A stretch of 64,000 bases of DNA from Pseudomaricurvus sp. HS19 (GCF_009857815.1 NZ_WVVW01000001.1:124001-188000); one strand, 5' to 3'. Shown: positions 25,669-35,254, counted from the first letter of the stretch. Numbers and translations are program-made. The notes: generated from the sequence alone by a model not told the origin.

Positions 25669-26925
25669 CTAACCTTCCTCATAAGCCCGCGCCACTTCCT
25701 CGGCAATAATCTTCACACCCTGTTGTACCGTGGCTTCATCCTGCGCATAGGAGACGCGGATACACTCGTGCTTGTGCTGCCAGCCATCGCCAATTCCGAT
25801 AAAGAAATTGTGGCCTGGAACCACCAGTACGCCGCGCTGCTTCAGTCGCTCATACAACTCCTGACTGGTAATGGGCAAGCCTTCAAACCAGAGCCAGAGG
25901 AATATCGCCCCTTCCGGTTTGTGGATGTGGTATGGCAGGTCTCCGAGGGCCTGGCGGAACCACTGCAGGGTCTGTTGTGAACGCTGCTGGTAGAAGGGGG
26001 TGACGTGTTGGCGGGTCAGGGTCAGGATCTCGCCGCTGCTGAACAGGCCTCTGGTTAACGCCGGACCCAGATTGCCGCAGGCCAGGTTCACAATGGTGTT
26101 GGCGTTGGTGTAGGCCTGGATAATCTCTTCCCGGGCGACGATGATGCCGGTGCGCACACCGGGCAGGCCCAGCTTGGAGAGGCTTAGTGCCAGCACGGTG
26201 TTGTCGTTCCAGTGGGGGCGGGCGTCGTTGAAAACGATAGACGGGAAGGGCAGTCCATAGGCGCCATCAATAATCAACGGGATATCGCGCTCGCGGGCCA
26301 GCTCATCCAGGTGCGCTACCTCCTCATCGGTCAGTACGTTACCGGTGGGGTTGGTGGGGCGTGAGACGCAGAGGGCGCCGGCACTCTTCTTTACTTCCAG
26401 CTGGGAGAAGTCCACGTGGTATTTAAACTGCTGGTCTCCAAGGCGCTCAATGCTGGGGCGGGTGGCGGTGAAAAACTGCTCGCTCAATCCCACATCCCCA
26501 TAACCCAGGTATTCCGGTGACAACGGCAGGTGAATGCTGCGGTGGCTGCCATCGGGCATCTCCCCGGCAAACATATTGAGCAGCACGAAAAACGCCGCCT
26601 GGCTGCCATTGGCCACGGCGATATTGTTGGCGGTAACCGGCCAGTCGAACTGCTGGCGCAGGAAGCCCGCGACCTCTGCACGAAAATCCCGCTCACCCTG
26701 GGGTGACTGATAGATTCCCAGCAGTTTGTGGCGCTGCTCGCTGGAATCCAGCAGTTGCTGCAGCCGCAGGCTGAAGGCTTTCTCGATAGCAGGCAGCTGC
26801 GCCGGATTGCCACCGCCCATGAACAGCATGTCCGGATTTTCGTTCAGGGCTGAACCCAGGTCGTCCATCAGTTCGATGATGCCGGTTCTGCCGGTGAATT
26901 TTTCGCCAAAGGCCGAGAGTTTCAT
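25669..26925 (-). CDS. avtA: Valine-pyruvate aminotransferase
   Basis: A 418-residue fold-type I PLP enzyme. The PLP lysine lies in LSLSKLGLPGVRTG, and the N-terminal MKLSAFGEKFTGRTGIIELM and MGGGNPAQLP are typical of AvtA. It moves the amino group from valine to pyruvate, forming alanine and 2-oxoisovalerate. I chose ATG 26925 because it matches the usual N terminus. The longer frame to 26991 adds unrelated residues. It is divergent from the CoA-transferase gene. Confidence 0.92.
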   Translation of the reverse strand: MKLSAFGEKFTGRTGIIELMDDLGSALNENPDMLFMGGGNPAQLPAIEKAFSLRLQQLLDSSEQRHKLLGIYQSPQGERDFRAEVAGFLRQQFDWPVTANNIAVANGSQAAFFVLLNMFAGEMPDGSHRSIHLPLSPEYLGYGDVGLSEQFFTATRPSIERLGDQQFKYHVDFSQLEVKKSAGALCVSRPTNPTGNVLTDEEVAHLDELARERDIPLIIDGAYGLPFPSIVFNDARPHWNDNTVLALSLSKLGLPGVRTGIIVAREEIIQAYTNANTIVNLACGNLGPALTRGLFSSGEILTLTRQHVTPFYQQRSQQTLQWFRQALGDLPYHIHKPEGAIFLWLWFEGLPITSQELYERLKQRGVLVVPGHNFFIGIGDGWQHKHECIRVSYAQDEATVQQGVKIIAEEVARAYEEG

Positions 26926-27114
26926 AAGTGTCTCGCAGGGCTGGGAGGTATGGGGTCGATTGTAGTAGTACCGTGCCCCAACAGAAAGCACTGCAGTGAC
27001 AGTTTTGGACCGTTTTGGCGATGCAAGCGGGCATTGTTGCTGCTACCCCTATGGGGGAGAATGGGCCAGATTCGGGCCGGAACAGGCCACATTTTACTCA
27101 GAGAGGAGGGTGAT

Positions 27115-28275
27115 ATGAGCAAAGGACCACTGGCGGGTATCAAAGTCGTGGAGATGGCAGGCATCGGGCCTGCACCCTGTGCCGGCATGATGCTGGCGGA
27201 CATGGGGGCAGAGGTGATTCTGATCGACCGCAAGGTGGCCAATGCCAACGCTGCCAACCTGGGTACCGGCGATGACCCCAACCAATCCTTTTTTAACCGT
27301 GGCAAGAAGTCCCTGGCGGTCAACCTGAAGAGTGCTGAAGGTATCGAAGCGGTACTGAAGCTGATCGACAGCGCCGACGTACTGCTGGAAGGCTTCCGTC
27401 CCGGCGTTATGGAACGCCTTGGCCTGGGGCCTGAGGTGTGTCACGCCCGCAACCCGAAACTGGTTTACGGCCGCATGACCGGCTGGGGCCAGACCGGTCC
27501 ACTGGCCCATGCCGCTGGCCACGATCCCAACTATATCGGTGTCTCCGGCGCGCTTTACTACGGTGGTCGCGAGAACCATCCCCCCACGGCACCGCTGACC
27601 CTGGTGGGTGACCTGGGTGGCGGCACCATGGTGCTGGCCTGGGGTGTCATCTGTGCGGTGCTGGATGCCCAGCGCAACGGCAAGGGGCAGGTGGTGGACG
27701 CCGCCATTACCGACGGTTCTGCCTATATCTCCAGCCTGCTGATGCTGATGCGTAACACCGGCCAGATCCGCGATGACAAGCTGCAGACTGGCTGGGCCGA
27801 TGGTGCGGCTCCCTGGAACGACACCTATCAGTGTGCCGATGGCAATTACATCACCGTCTGTCCGCTGGAGCCGGGCTTCTACAAGCTGTTCCTGGACAAG
27901 CTGGGGCTGGCTGACAATCCCGCCTTTGCTGACCAGTGGGACGCTGCCAGCTGGCCGGAGGGGCGTCGTATCCTCACCGAGCTGTTTGCCGGCAAAACCC
28001 GTGAGCAGTGGTGCGAGGAGCTTGAGGGTACCGATGTCTGCTTTGGTCCGGTGCTGAGCTTCGCCGAGGCTGCCGAACACCCACACAACAAGGCCCGCGG
28101 TACCTTCCTTGAGATCAACGGTGTGCCGCAGCCGGCGCCAGCGCCCAAACTGAGCGGCTACACCCCTGACATCAAGCCGTGTCCGGAGATCGGCGCTCAC
28201 TCCGACGAGGTGCTTACCGGTGCCGGGATGGACGCGGCTGCCATCGCCCAACTGAAAGAGCTGGGAGTGATCTGA
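27115..28275 (+). CDS. Family III CoA-transferase/alpha-methylacyl-CoA racemase-like
   Basis: A 386-residue CaiB/BaiF protein starting at ATG 27115 behind GAGGAGGG. The motifs AGHDPNYIGVSG (His and Asp of the racemase site) and LVGDLGGGTM (second Asp) match alpha-methylacyl-CoA racemase better than plain CoA transferases. It would epimerise 2-methylacyl-CoA, a step in branched-chain fatty acid or sterol side-chain oxidation. No CoA ligase or thiolase is adjacent. A hairpin follows at 28334. Confidence 0.87.
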   Translation: MSKGPLAGIKVVEMAGIGPAPCAGMMLADMGAEVILIDRKVANANAANLGTGDDPNQSFFNRGKKSLAVNLKSAEGIEAVLKLIDSADVLLEGFRPGVMERLGLGPEVCHARNPKLVYGRMTGWGQTGPLAHAAGHDPNYIGVSGALYYGGRENHPPTAPLTLVGDLGGGTMVLAWGVICAVLDAQRNGKGQVVDAAITDGSAYISSLLMLMRNTGQIRDDKLQTGWADGAAPWNDTYQCADGNYITVCPLEPGFYKLFLDKLGLADNPAFADQWDAASWPEGRRILTELFAGKTREQWCEELEGTDVCFGPVLSFAEAAEHPHNKARGTFLEINGVPQPAPAPKLSGYTPDIKPCPEIGAHSDEVLTGAGMDAAAIAQLKELGVI

Positions 28276-28333
28276 TCCTGCGCTTCCCGCAGGTTTGACC
28301 TCTGGCAGTTATAGCCTCTGGCAATTATCACCT

Positions 28334-28357
28334 GGCAACTCCCGTTCGGGGGTTGCC
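28334..28357 (+). terminator. Probable terminator after the CoA-transferase gene
   Basis: GGCAACTCCC (28334-28343) pairs with GGGGGTTGCC (28348-28357) with one G-U pair and the loop GTTC. The downstream tail is only moderately T-rich (CTCCCTGTTT). Confidence 0.6.
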
Positions 28358-28521
28358 GGCTCTCCCTGTTTACCGCTGACCTGAACTACCCGCAGCCGAT
28401 GGCAACTGGCCTGGTTTGTGCTTTGTTGCGTCTGGTGGTTTCTCTTTTGCCGCCACAATACCGATAATATTTGAGCGTACTTCCCGGCTTGGCGCCAGCG
28501 TCGCCTGCGAGGGAGGGGGAG

Positions 28522-29406
28522 TTGGAATTGCGCGCAGCACAAGAACAACAGAATTTTGCCTGTCACATTATCACCCTGAACCCTGAGGCACCTGCGACGC
28601 AGGAGATCCTGCGCTCGCTGCAGCAGCAGGGCGTGGAGGCGGGGGTGTTTACCGCCGTTGATGGCCGTCAGGGTTACCCGCAGCTGCAGCCAGGCGAATA
28701 CCTTAACCAGCGCATGTCCATGCTGCGCAATCGCCGCTATATGACGGCCACCGAGGTGGGCTGTTATTTGTCACATTTGCGCGCTGTGCGTCACTCCTAC
28801 GAGGCCGGGCACCAGTTTGTCTGCCTGCTGGAGGATGATGTGGTGATAGAGCCGGACTTTGGGCGTGTGGTGAGGGAGCTGACCCGCGAGCCGCGGGACA
28901 TTGTACGACTGATGGCGCTTAAGCTGCGGCGCCGCAAGGTGGTGGGAGAGGTACTGCCCGGCTTCAGCCTGACCCGCCCGGAGCGGGGCACCCTGGGGAC
29001 CCAGGCCTACCTGCTGAGTCGCGCCGGGATGGAGAAGTTTTTGGCCCACGCCTCCGATATCCATCGAGCGATTGACCATGTGCTCGATCATTTCTTTCTT
29101 TTTGACCTGGAGACCTACGCTGTAGAGCCTCACCTGGTCTATGAGCGTCACTCGGCTTCCACTATCAGCAAGCGTGCGGCCGATGCCGGTCGCCGTCCCA
29201 ACCTGCTGGAAAGCCTGCTCTACCACCCGCTGAAGATGTGGTTCAGTGGCCGCCGGCACCTCTATTTCTGGCGCAAGCGCGCCGAGCTGTATCCCAACCA
29301 GTGGCCCCGGGAATTGCCGGGCAAGAGCCCCCGTTTGCGCGGCAAAGGCCGGGCCTGCGAGGCACTGCTGGAAAGCCCGGGCGGGGGCCAGCTGGCAGGG
29401 GAGTGA
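28522..29406 (+). CDS. GT25-family LPS glycosyltransferase, copy 1
   Basis: A 294-residue protein from TTG 28522, which follows a strong GGGAGGGGGAG site; an upstream TTG at 28471 adds 17 residues. The GT25 domain begins at CHIITLNPEAP and includes MTATEVGCYLSHLRAVRHSY and the acidic CLLEDDVVIEPDF. Such enzymes add sugars to lipooligosaccharide core at the cytoplasmic face. A paralogue follows 127 bp later. No other LPS genes are near, so the acceptor is unknown. Confidence 0.85.
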   Translation: MELRAAQEQQNFACHIITLNPEAPATQEILRSLQQQGVEAGVFTAVDGRQGYPQLQPGEYLNQRMSMLRNRRYMTATEVGCYLSHLRAVRHSYEAGHQFVCLLEDDVVIEPDFGRVVRELTREPRDIVRLMALKLRRRKVVGEVLPGFSLTRPERGTLGTQAYLLSRAGMEKFLAHASDIHRAIDHVLDHFFLFDLETYAVEPHLVYERHSASTISKRAADAGRRPNLLESLLYHPLKMWFSGRRHLYFWRKRAELYPNQWPRELPGKSPRLRGKGRACEALLESPGGGQLAGE

Positions 29407-29501
29407 GGCGCAGGCCCTGTGGGCCGGGGTGTTGGGTTTGCGTTTTTTTAAGGGTCTCTTAAGCTTGGGTAGTCACCATAACGGGTTTCTTGTTTGAGAT
29501 T

Positions 29502-29520
29502 GTCTCCTGTCTCAGGAGAC
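29502..29520 (+). promoter_or_regulatory. Hairpin in the leader of GT25 copy 2
   Basis: GTCTCCTG (29502-29509) and CAGGAGAC (29513-29520) form a perfect 8-bp stem with the loop TCT. It sits just upstream of the GGGAG ribosome-binding site (29522-29526). It could tune translation or be an mRNA processing site. Confidence 0.4.
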
Positions 29521-29533
29521 CGGGAGCCGCCCT

Positions 29534-30400
29534 TTGCACCAGCCTGATTCATACCCTTCCCTGGCCTGTCGGGTTATCACCCTCAATCCCCGGGCTGACA
29601 ATACCTGTAAGCTCCTGTCGAGCCTGCGGCAACAGGGAATTAATGCCACGCTCTTCGACGCGGTAGACGGCCGCCAGGGGTTTCCGCCGCTGCAAACGGG
29701 TGAGCGGCTGGATCAGCGCATGGCGATGTTGCGTCGTCGCAGCCATTTGACCGCCACCGAGCTGGGCTGTTACCTGTCACACTTGCGCGCCGTCAGGGAG
29801 GCGTACGACCAGGGGTATGAATTTGTCTGCCTGCTGGAGGACGATGTGGTGATTGAGCCCGGGTTCGCCGCGGTGCTGGCAGAGTTGCTGCCCGAGCAGC
29901 TGGATATCGTGCGTTTTATGGCTCTCAAGCTACGGCGCCGCAAGCTGGTCAAAACCCTGTCGGCCGGTGTGGATCTGGTACGCCCCGAGCGGGGAACGCT
30001 GGGTACCCAGGCCTATATGCTCAGCCGCCGGGGTATGGAAAAATTCCTCGCCCACGCCAGCCATATTTATGAAGCCATTGATCATGTGCTGGATCACTTC
30101 TTTCTCTTTGACCTGGATACCTGGCTGGTGGAGCCCCATACGGCCTATGAGTTGGCGGGGTCTTCCAGCGTCAGCAAACGGGAGACCGCCGCCGCAGCCC
30201 CGGGGTTCCGGGAATCGCTGCTCTATCATCCGGTAAAACTCTGGTTCAGCGCCCGGCGCCACCTCTACTTCTGGCGCAAGCGTGCGGAACTCTATCCCAA
30301 TCAGTGGCCGGTCCGGCGGCCGGGCCGGAGCCCGCGCTTGCGGGGTAAAGGCCCGGAGTGTCGTGAGCTGTTGGCCACGCCAGGCCGTTCCGGCGATTGA
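29534..30400 (+). CDS. GT25-family LPS glycosyltransferase, copy 2
   Basis: A 288-residue GT25 enzyme starting at TTG 29534, seven bases after GGGAG. It aligns with copy 1 end to end: CRVITLNP, LTATELGCYLSHLRAVREAY, CLLEDDVVIEPGF, HVLDHFFLFDL and RHLYFWRKRAELYPNQWP. By eye well over half the residues are identical, so the pair arose by tandem duplication. Divergence is greatest near the N terminus and in the 200-220 loop, which may change acceptor or donor choice. Confidence 0.85.
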   Translation: MHQPDSYPSLACRVITLNPRADNTCKLLSSLRQQGINATLFDAVDGRQGFPPLQTGERLDQRMAMLRRRSHLTATELGCYLSHLRAVREAYDQGYEFVCLLEDDVVIEPGFAAVLAELLPEQLDIVRFMALKLRRRKLVKTLSAGVDLVRPERGTLGTQAYMLSRRGMEKFLAHASHIYEAIDHVLDHFFLFDLDTWLVEPHTAYELAGSSSVSKRETAAAAPGFRESLLYHPVKLWFSARRHLYFWRKRAELYPNQWPVRRPGRSPRLRGKGPECRELLATPGRSGD

Positions 30401-30456
30401 GTGAATGGTCGGCTGCTCCCCCGATCGTTGACAGGGAGCCGTGTGCAGACGATCTG

Positions 30457-32256
30457 TCAGTGTGAACGATAGAGTGGCGGCAGGGGCTCATCTGCCGGTG
30501 TCCCGCTGTTGCCCTGACGCAGGGCAATAACCGCTTCCATCAATTGCTTGCCATCGAAATCTGCTGACCCATGGCCGCCATAGAGGGCGGCATCCAGTTG
30601 CTGCAGTGACTGCGCCAGCGGCGGGGATTGCAGGCACAGGCCCGGCAGGGCCGCCATGGCCTGTCGTTGGGCTACCGGTCGCTGTTGCTGCTGCTCCCGC
30701 CACCAGATTTGCGCCCACTGTTGCAGGGCCTGTCGCAGTGCCTGCAGGTCATCCTTGCCGCTGGCAATGCGCAGCGCCTTGAAGGCATCGGCGTCGCTGC
30801 GGCTAAGCTGATCGTAGGGGGATGTTTTCTGCGGCTGCAAAGCGCGCAGCTGGCGTCGTGCACGCAGCCACTGCATCCCCAGAACCAGGCACAGAAACGC
30901 CAGCGCCAGGGTGCTGTAGAACCAGCTGCGGTTGTGCGCAGAGGGGCGCCCGGCCTCCGGCAGGTTGCTGTCAGCAGAGGAGTGTTCCTCGGCCGGCAGG
31001 GCCGTTACTGCCTCCGGGGTGGCGGTGGCAGGCAGGCGCGCGGCACTGGCGGCACCTACCTCGATCTCGCGGGCGGGCAAGGTCAGCTGCCGCTGCCGGC
31101 CGCTGCCATTGTCCCACCAGCTCAGCACCACTGGCGGCAGGGTGTAGCGGCCGGGCTTGCTGGCGACAATGGCGTAGCTCTCGACCTTACGGGTAGAGAC
31201 CCCGCTGGTACCGAGCGACTCTTCGCTCTGGGGTTGGTCGGGGTAGTAGCGCAGGCCGTCAACGTCTCCGGGTTGCAGGGGCGGCAGCTGTGCGGCGAGA
31301 ACGCCAGTGCCCTGCAGGACAAGACGGCGGGTGATGGGTTCGCCCGCTTTCATACGTTCCGGGTTACCACTCCACTCCTCACTCAACTGCAGGGCGTCCG
31401 CCGGCAGCCAGACGTAACCGTTGTAACTGTCCGGTTTTGGCTTTACCTCCAGGGTGGAGGGGGAGGTGCGCAGGCGCAGGCGCTTGCCGCTGCTGCGGCC
31501 AAACGGGTCATAGGTACGGTTGCTGTGGTCGGGCGCGGTCACCTCCCACAGGGTGGCGGGAATGTTGATGGAGCCGCTCTGCTGCGGGAAGAGGGCATAG
31601 ACAATTTCCACCACACCGTAATCCACGCCACCTACGGTTTTGCGGTATTGGGTCTCTTCTACCTGTTTCAGTTGTACGTTGTCGATTTTCAGCTCGCTGC
31701 GGTTGAGGCCGGTGAGCGGGACACGGGTGAAAAGGCGAATGGTGTAGAGCACCTGCTGCTGCACGTAGGCCGTTTCCGGTTGCAGTTCGGTCTGCATAAA
31801 CACCTCCTGTGACGAGGAGGGTGTTTTGCCGGAGCCCGGCTGAACCTTGATTTCAATGGCCTCACTGAACGCGCCCTTGAGCTCAAAGGATGGAATCAGC
31901 AGGGTGCCTTCGTGTCGGGGTGCCAGCGTCAGCACCCATTGGGTCCAGGATTCATTCTGGCCATTGATGCTGCGAAACTGGTTGCTGCGCTGGGTGTTGA
32001 GTATGTCGAAGTCCTGTTGCAGCTGACTGAATTCGGGAGCGTCCATCATCACCTGGCTGTCGTAGCGCAGGGTGAGGCGGAAGGTCTCTTCCGGGCTGAT
32101 GCTGTTGCGATCCACGGTCGCCTGCAAACTGCCGGCAGCGGCGCCGAGGCTGGCCAGCAGCAGGCAGCAACCCAGTATCCAGTGGCAGAGTGTCCGGCAC
32201 CGGGACGGGAAGAGCGTCGTGATGGCTGATGTTTGTGTCTGGTTAAACGTTGTCAT
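30457..32256 (-). CDS. batD: BatD-like membrane protein (oxygen tolerance)
   Basis: A 599-residue protein. A signal segment (WILGCCLLLASLGAAAG) is followed by Ig-like periplasmic domains beginning SLQATVDRNSISPEETFRL, and a single TM near residues 450-470 (FYSTLALAFLCLVLGMQW). The cytoplasmic tail follows. Start TTG 32274 abuts the previous stop, but ATG 32256 gives a normal signal peptide. It is the last gene of the Bat operon. Family members are linked to aerotolerance and cell-envelope stress. The biochemical role is unclear. Confidence 0.85.
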   Translation of the reverse strand: MTTFNQTQTSAITTLFPSRCRTLCHWILGCCLLLASLGAAAGSLQATVDRNSISPEETFRLTLRYDSQVMMDAPEFSQLQQDFDILNTQRSNQFRSINGQNESWTQWVLTLAPRHEGTLLIPSFELKGAFSEAIEIKVQPGSGKTPSSSQEVFMQTELQPETAYVQQQVLYTIRLFTRVPLTGLNRSELKIDNVQLKQVEETQYRKTVGGVDYGVVEIVYALFPQQSGSINIPATLWEVTAPDHSNRTYDPFGRSSGKRLRLRTSPSTLEVKPKPDSYNGYVWLPADALQLSEEWSGNPERMKAGEPITRRLVLQGTGVLAAQLPPLQPGDVDGLRYYPDQPQSEESLGTSGVSTRKVESYAIVASKPGRYTLPPVVLSWWDNGSGRQRQLTLPAREIEVGAASAARLPATATPEAVTALPAEEHSSADSNLPEAGRPSAHNRSWFYSTLALAFLCLVLGMQWLRARRQLRALQPQKTSPYDQLSRSDADAFKALRIASGKDDLQALRQALQQWAQIWWREQQQQRPVAQRQAMAALPGLCLQSPPLAQSLQQLDAALYGGHGSADFDGKQLMEAVIALRQGNSGTPADEPLPPLYRSH

Positions 32257-32274
32257 ATGGATTCGCCAATGCAA

Positions 32275-34236
32275 TTACCAGCGCTGGGCGGCATTGTTTT
32301 CCGGTGGCTCCCAGGTGCCCTGTTGATAGGCCTGGCGTCGCTGCCGGTATTGATATTCAAATTTGTTGCGCAACAGGCCGCTGGGATCGTCGGGGATGCG
32401 GCGCAGCATCTGTTCCATGGTCTGGCGCTCTTCGTCGCTGAGGCCGTCGTCCTCGCTGGCCATGCCTTCAACACCTTGCTGTGGTGATTCATCGCCGGTG
32501 TTTTGTTTGTCCTGTGGCTGGCCAGCGGCCTGACTGGCGTTCTGCTGCTCACCATTGTCTTCGGTTTGCTGGCCGGCCTCCTGCGCTTGTGATTCGGGTT
32601 TGCGGCCGTCACTTTTTTCTTCGGCGTCGCCAGGTGAATTGGCCTGGCGCTGCTGCTCGTCACCGGCCTCGCCTTGTTGCCGGGAGTCTCCCTGCTCCCC
32701 GGATGAGGATTGCCCGGATGAGGACTGTTGGGATGATTGTTGCTGCCCGTCCTGTGATTCCTGTCCCTGCTGGTTCTGTGAAGAATCACCGCTCTGCTGC
32801 TGATTTTGCTGCGGGTCGTTTTGCTGCCCCTGGGAGTTCTGATTTTGTTGCTGCTGCTGTTGCTGTTGTTGCAGTAAGGCTTCCACCTGCTGGCGATTGG
32901 CGGCTGCGTCTTCCAGCGCGGGATTCAGCTGCAGGGCCTGGTCGTACGCTTCCAGGGCGCCAGGCAGGTCGCCGCTTTTGGCCAGTGCGTTGCCGCGGTT
33001 GTAGTGGCCCCCGGCGCTGTGATCCTGTTCCAGCAATTTCGCGGCTTCGGCGTAGTTACCGGCGCGGTACTGGGCAGTGGCTTTCCAGTCGGGGCGCTCA
33101 AACTTTTCTGCGGCGGCAGCATTGTCACCGGCTTGCAGCAGTTCGCTGGCCTGTTGGTCCGGTGTCTGCCACAGGTCTTGCCAGACGCCTGCCTGGGCCG
33201 GTTCTCCGGGGAACAGCATCAGCGGAAACAGCGCCAGCAGCCAGCCGCGGCGGAAGGCCAGCAGCATCAGCGGCAGCAGTGGCAGCAGCAGCCAGGGGCC
33301 GCGATCGAGCCAGGTGTCGAATTCCCGCTGCAGCTGGCGGGTCTCGCTCTGCAGCGGTGTCGGTTTACGGCTCAGCAGTTGCAGGTCCCGGTCGTCAGGG
33401 GTGAGTGGTGTAAAGCGTCCGCCGCTGCTCACTGCCAGCTCTGCCAGGTCCGTACTGTTGAGTTTTGCCAGCACCATATTACCGAGATGATTTTTGGCAA
33501 AGCCACCGTTGGCCAGCGGAATCGGGGCGCCTTCAGTGGTGCCGACACCCAGGATAGAGAGGCGCACGGAGGAGGGCAGCAGTCTGCGAACCGAATCCAG
33601 TGCGTCTGTGGCCACACCATCGGTGACCAGCAGCAGTTCACCCTCGGTGTGGCCGGCATCGAGCAGCAGTTGCAGGCCCCGCTCCACCGCCATCTCGGTG
33701 TTGCTGCCACGCAGCGGCATGACGTCCGGTGACAGTGCCGGCAGCAGGTTGATAATGGTGGCGGTGTCGTCCGTCAGTGGTGTGACGGTGTGGGCTTCAC
33801 CGGCGTAGACCACCAGGGCGGTGACCCCTTCGCGACGTTGCTTGAGCAGGTCGGTCAGTTTCAGGCGAGCCCGCACCAGGCGCGACGGTTGCAGGTCCTG
33901 GGCCTCCATGGAGGGCGACAGGTCCAGCAGGATTACGGTGGCGTCCTCGCGCTTGTGGATTGGCTGCGGCAGTTTCTCCCAGGCCGGTCCCGCCAGTGCC
34001 AGCGAGGTGAGCACCAGTGCCAGGCCCAGCAGTACAACCGGCCAGCGCTGCCGGGCGCCAGCGCCCTGTTGCAGCAGGTAGGGCAGCAGGGCGGGGTCGA
34101 TGATCTTTTTCCAGTGGCTGCCGTGTTGCGGGTGGCGCAACAGCCACAGGGTCAGCAGCACTGCCACCGGAATCAGCAGCAGCCACAGTGGGCGCAACCA
34201 GTGGAACTGGTTCAGCAGCGTGCTCCAGTCAGCCAT
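32275..34236 (-). CDS. batB: BatB-BatC fusion: VWA domain plus TPR and Gln-rich tail
   Basis: A 653-residue membrane protein. Two N-terminal TM segments flank a von Willebrand A domain with the MIDAS motif DLSPS (VILLDLSPSMEAQD). A further TM segment lies near residue 320. TPR repeats follow at about 360-450 (YNRGNALAKSGDLPGALEAY), as in BatC. The final 200 residues are a low-complexity Gln/Ser/Gly/Glu tail. It overlaps the batA stop by 8 bp and is adjacent to batD, so translation is coupled. It probably forms a membrane complex with BatA and the MoxR ATPase. Confidence 0.88.
   Translation of the reverse strand: MADWSTLLNQFHWLRPLWLLLIPVAVLLTLWLLRHPQHGSHWKKIIDPALLPYLLQQGAGARQRWPVVLLGLALVLTSLALAGPAWEKLPQPIHKREDATVILLDLSPSMEAQDLQPSRLVRARLKLTDLLKQRREGVTALVVYAGEAHTVTPLTDDTATIINLLPALSPDVMPLRGSNTEMAVERGLQLLLDAGHTEGELLLVTDGVATDALDSVRRLLPSSVRLSILGVGTTEGAPIPLANGGFAKNHLGNMVLAKLNSTDLAELAVSSGGRFTPLTPDDRDLQLLSRKPTPLQSETRQLQREFDTWLDRGPWLLLPLLPLMLLAFRRGWLLALFPLMLFPGEPAQAGVWQDLWQTPDQQASELLQAGDNAAAAEKFERPDWKATAQYRAGNYAEAAKLLEQDHSAGGHYNRGNALAKSGDLPGALEAYDQALQLNPALEDAAANRQQVEALLQQQQQQQQQNQNSQGQQNDPQQNQQQSGDSSQNQQGQESQDGQQQSSQQSSSGQSSSGEQGDSRQQGEAGDEQQRQANSPGDAEEKSDGRKPESQAQEAGQQTEDNGEQQNASQAAGQPQDKQNTGDESPQQGVEGMASEDDGLSDEERQTMEQMLRRIPDDPSGLLRNKFEYQYRQRRQAYQQGTWEPPENNAAQRW
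32849..32879. repeat. Trinucleotide tract coding poly-Gln in batB
   Basis: An imperfect TTG/CTG triplet run on the plus strand, reading as CAG/CAA codons on the coding strand, gives nine consecutive Gln residues at the start of the low-complexity tail. It could vary in length between strains. Confidence 0.6.
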
Positions 34237-35254
34237 TGCCCGCCTCCGTCACTGGTGCCCGGGTCAGGGGAGCAAGGAGCCGCGGCAGTAGCAGCAGCGC
34301 GAGGCAGAACAGCGCGGTAGCCAGCGGCCAGTGAAACAGCGACTGGGTAGGGCGGAAGGTCTCGGCGTCCTGTTCCACCGGTTCCAGCTGGTCCAGTTGC
34401 AGATAGATCTGTTGCAGGTCCTGGGGTGAGCGGGCGCGGAAGTAAGCTCCACCGGTTTGCTCTGCAATGGATTGCAGGGTGGCTTCATCCAGGTCTGCGG
34501 AGGGGTTGACCCGTCGCTGGCCAAAGCCGAAGAAGCCGCTGGTGAGCATCTCGTCGGCGCCGATACCAATGGTGTAGATTTTGACTCCGGCCTTGGCGGC
34601 AATATCGGCGGCCTGCATGGGTTGCACCTGACCGGCGGTGTTGGCGCCATCGGTCAGCAGGATGAGCACGCGGCTCTCCTGTGGTCGTTCGCGCAGTTGT
34701 TTCACTGCCATACCAATGGCATCGCCGATGGCGGTCTTCTCACCGGCAAAGCCCAGTTGGGCTTCGCTCAGCAGTTGTTGCACGGTGTTGCGGTCGAAGG
34801 TCAGTGGTGCCTGCACATAGGCGCGGGTGCCAAACAGTATCAGCCCCAGGCGGTCACTTTCACGGCGTTTGACGAAGTCATTAACCACCACTTTTACCGC
34901 GTCAATACGGGGATAGTAGGTGCTGTCCCAGAGCATGTCGCGGGTCTCCATACTGCCGGAGATATCCACCGCCAGCAGCAGGTCACGACCACTGGCGGGC
35001 AGGGAGACCGGCTCCCCTACCCAGGTGGGGCGGGCGGCCGCCAGCAGCAAACAGCTCCAGCTCAGGGCCAGTAACAACAGTCGCCACCAGTGCCGGGGGC
35101 GCACAACGCCCCGCTCGGTTTCGGCGCCCGGCAGGCGCGCGTAGAAAGGCACCTGCAGGGCGGCCTCCTGCTGACGGGCGGCCGGGGCAAAGCGATACAC
35201 CAGCCAGGGCAGGGGCAGGCACAGCAACAACCATGGCCACTGCAGGTCAAGCAT
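34229..35254 (-). CDS. batA: BatA-like VWA-domain membrane protein
   Basis: A 341-residue protein with a membrane segment at the N terminus (WPWLLLCLPLPWLVY), a second near residue 65, a VWA domain with intact MIDAS DISGS (LLLAVDISGSMETRD), and a C-terminal TM. I chose ATG 35254 because MLDLQWPWLLLC is the usual start; the longer frame lies inside the upstream gene. It overlaps its neighbours by 8 bp on each side. It probably works with BatB and MoxR in an envelope chaperone-like complex. Confidence 0.88.
   Translation of the reverse strand: MLDLQWPWLLLCLPLPWLVYRFAPAARQQEAALQVPFYARLPGAETERGVVRPRHWWRLLLLALSWSCLLLAAARPTWVGEPVSLPASGRDLLLAVDISGSMETRDMLWDSTYYPRIDAVKVVVNDFVKRRESDRLGLILFGTRAYVQAPLTFDRNTVQQLLSEAQLGFAGEKTAIGDAIGMAVKQLRERPQESRVLILLTDGANTAGQVQPMQAADIAAKAGVKIYTIGIGADEMLTSGFFGFGQRRVNPSADLDEATLQSIAEQTGGAYFRARSPQDLQQIYLQLDQLEPVEQDAETFRPTQSLFHWPLATALFCLALLLLPRLLAPLTRAPVTEAGNG

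Noticed and set aside
26950-27114. Upstream extension of the CoA-transferase frame
   Set aside because: The ATG at 27115 has a strong GAGGAGGG site and begins the conserved domain. The extension is non-homologous.
30628-31812. 394-codon open frame opposite batD
   Set aside because: A shadow of batD codon usage. The Bat operon is continuous on the minus strand.
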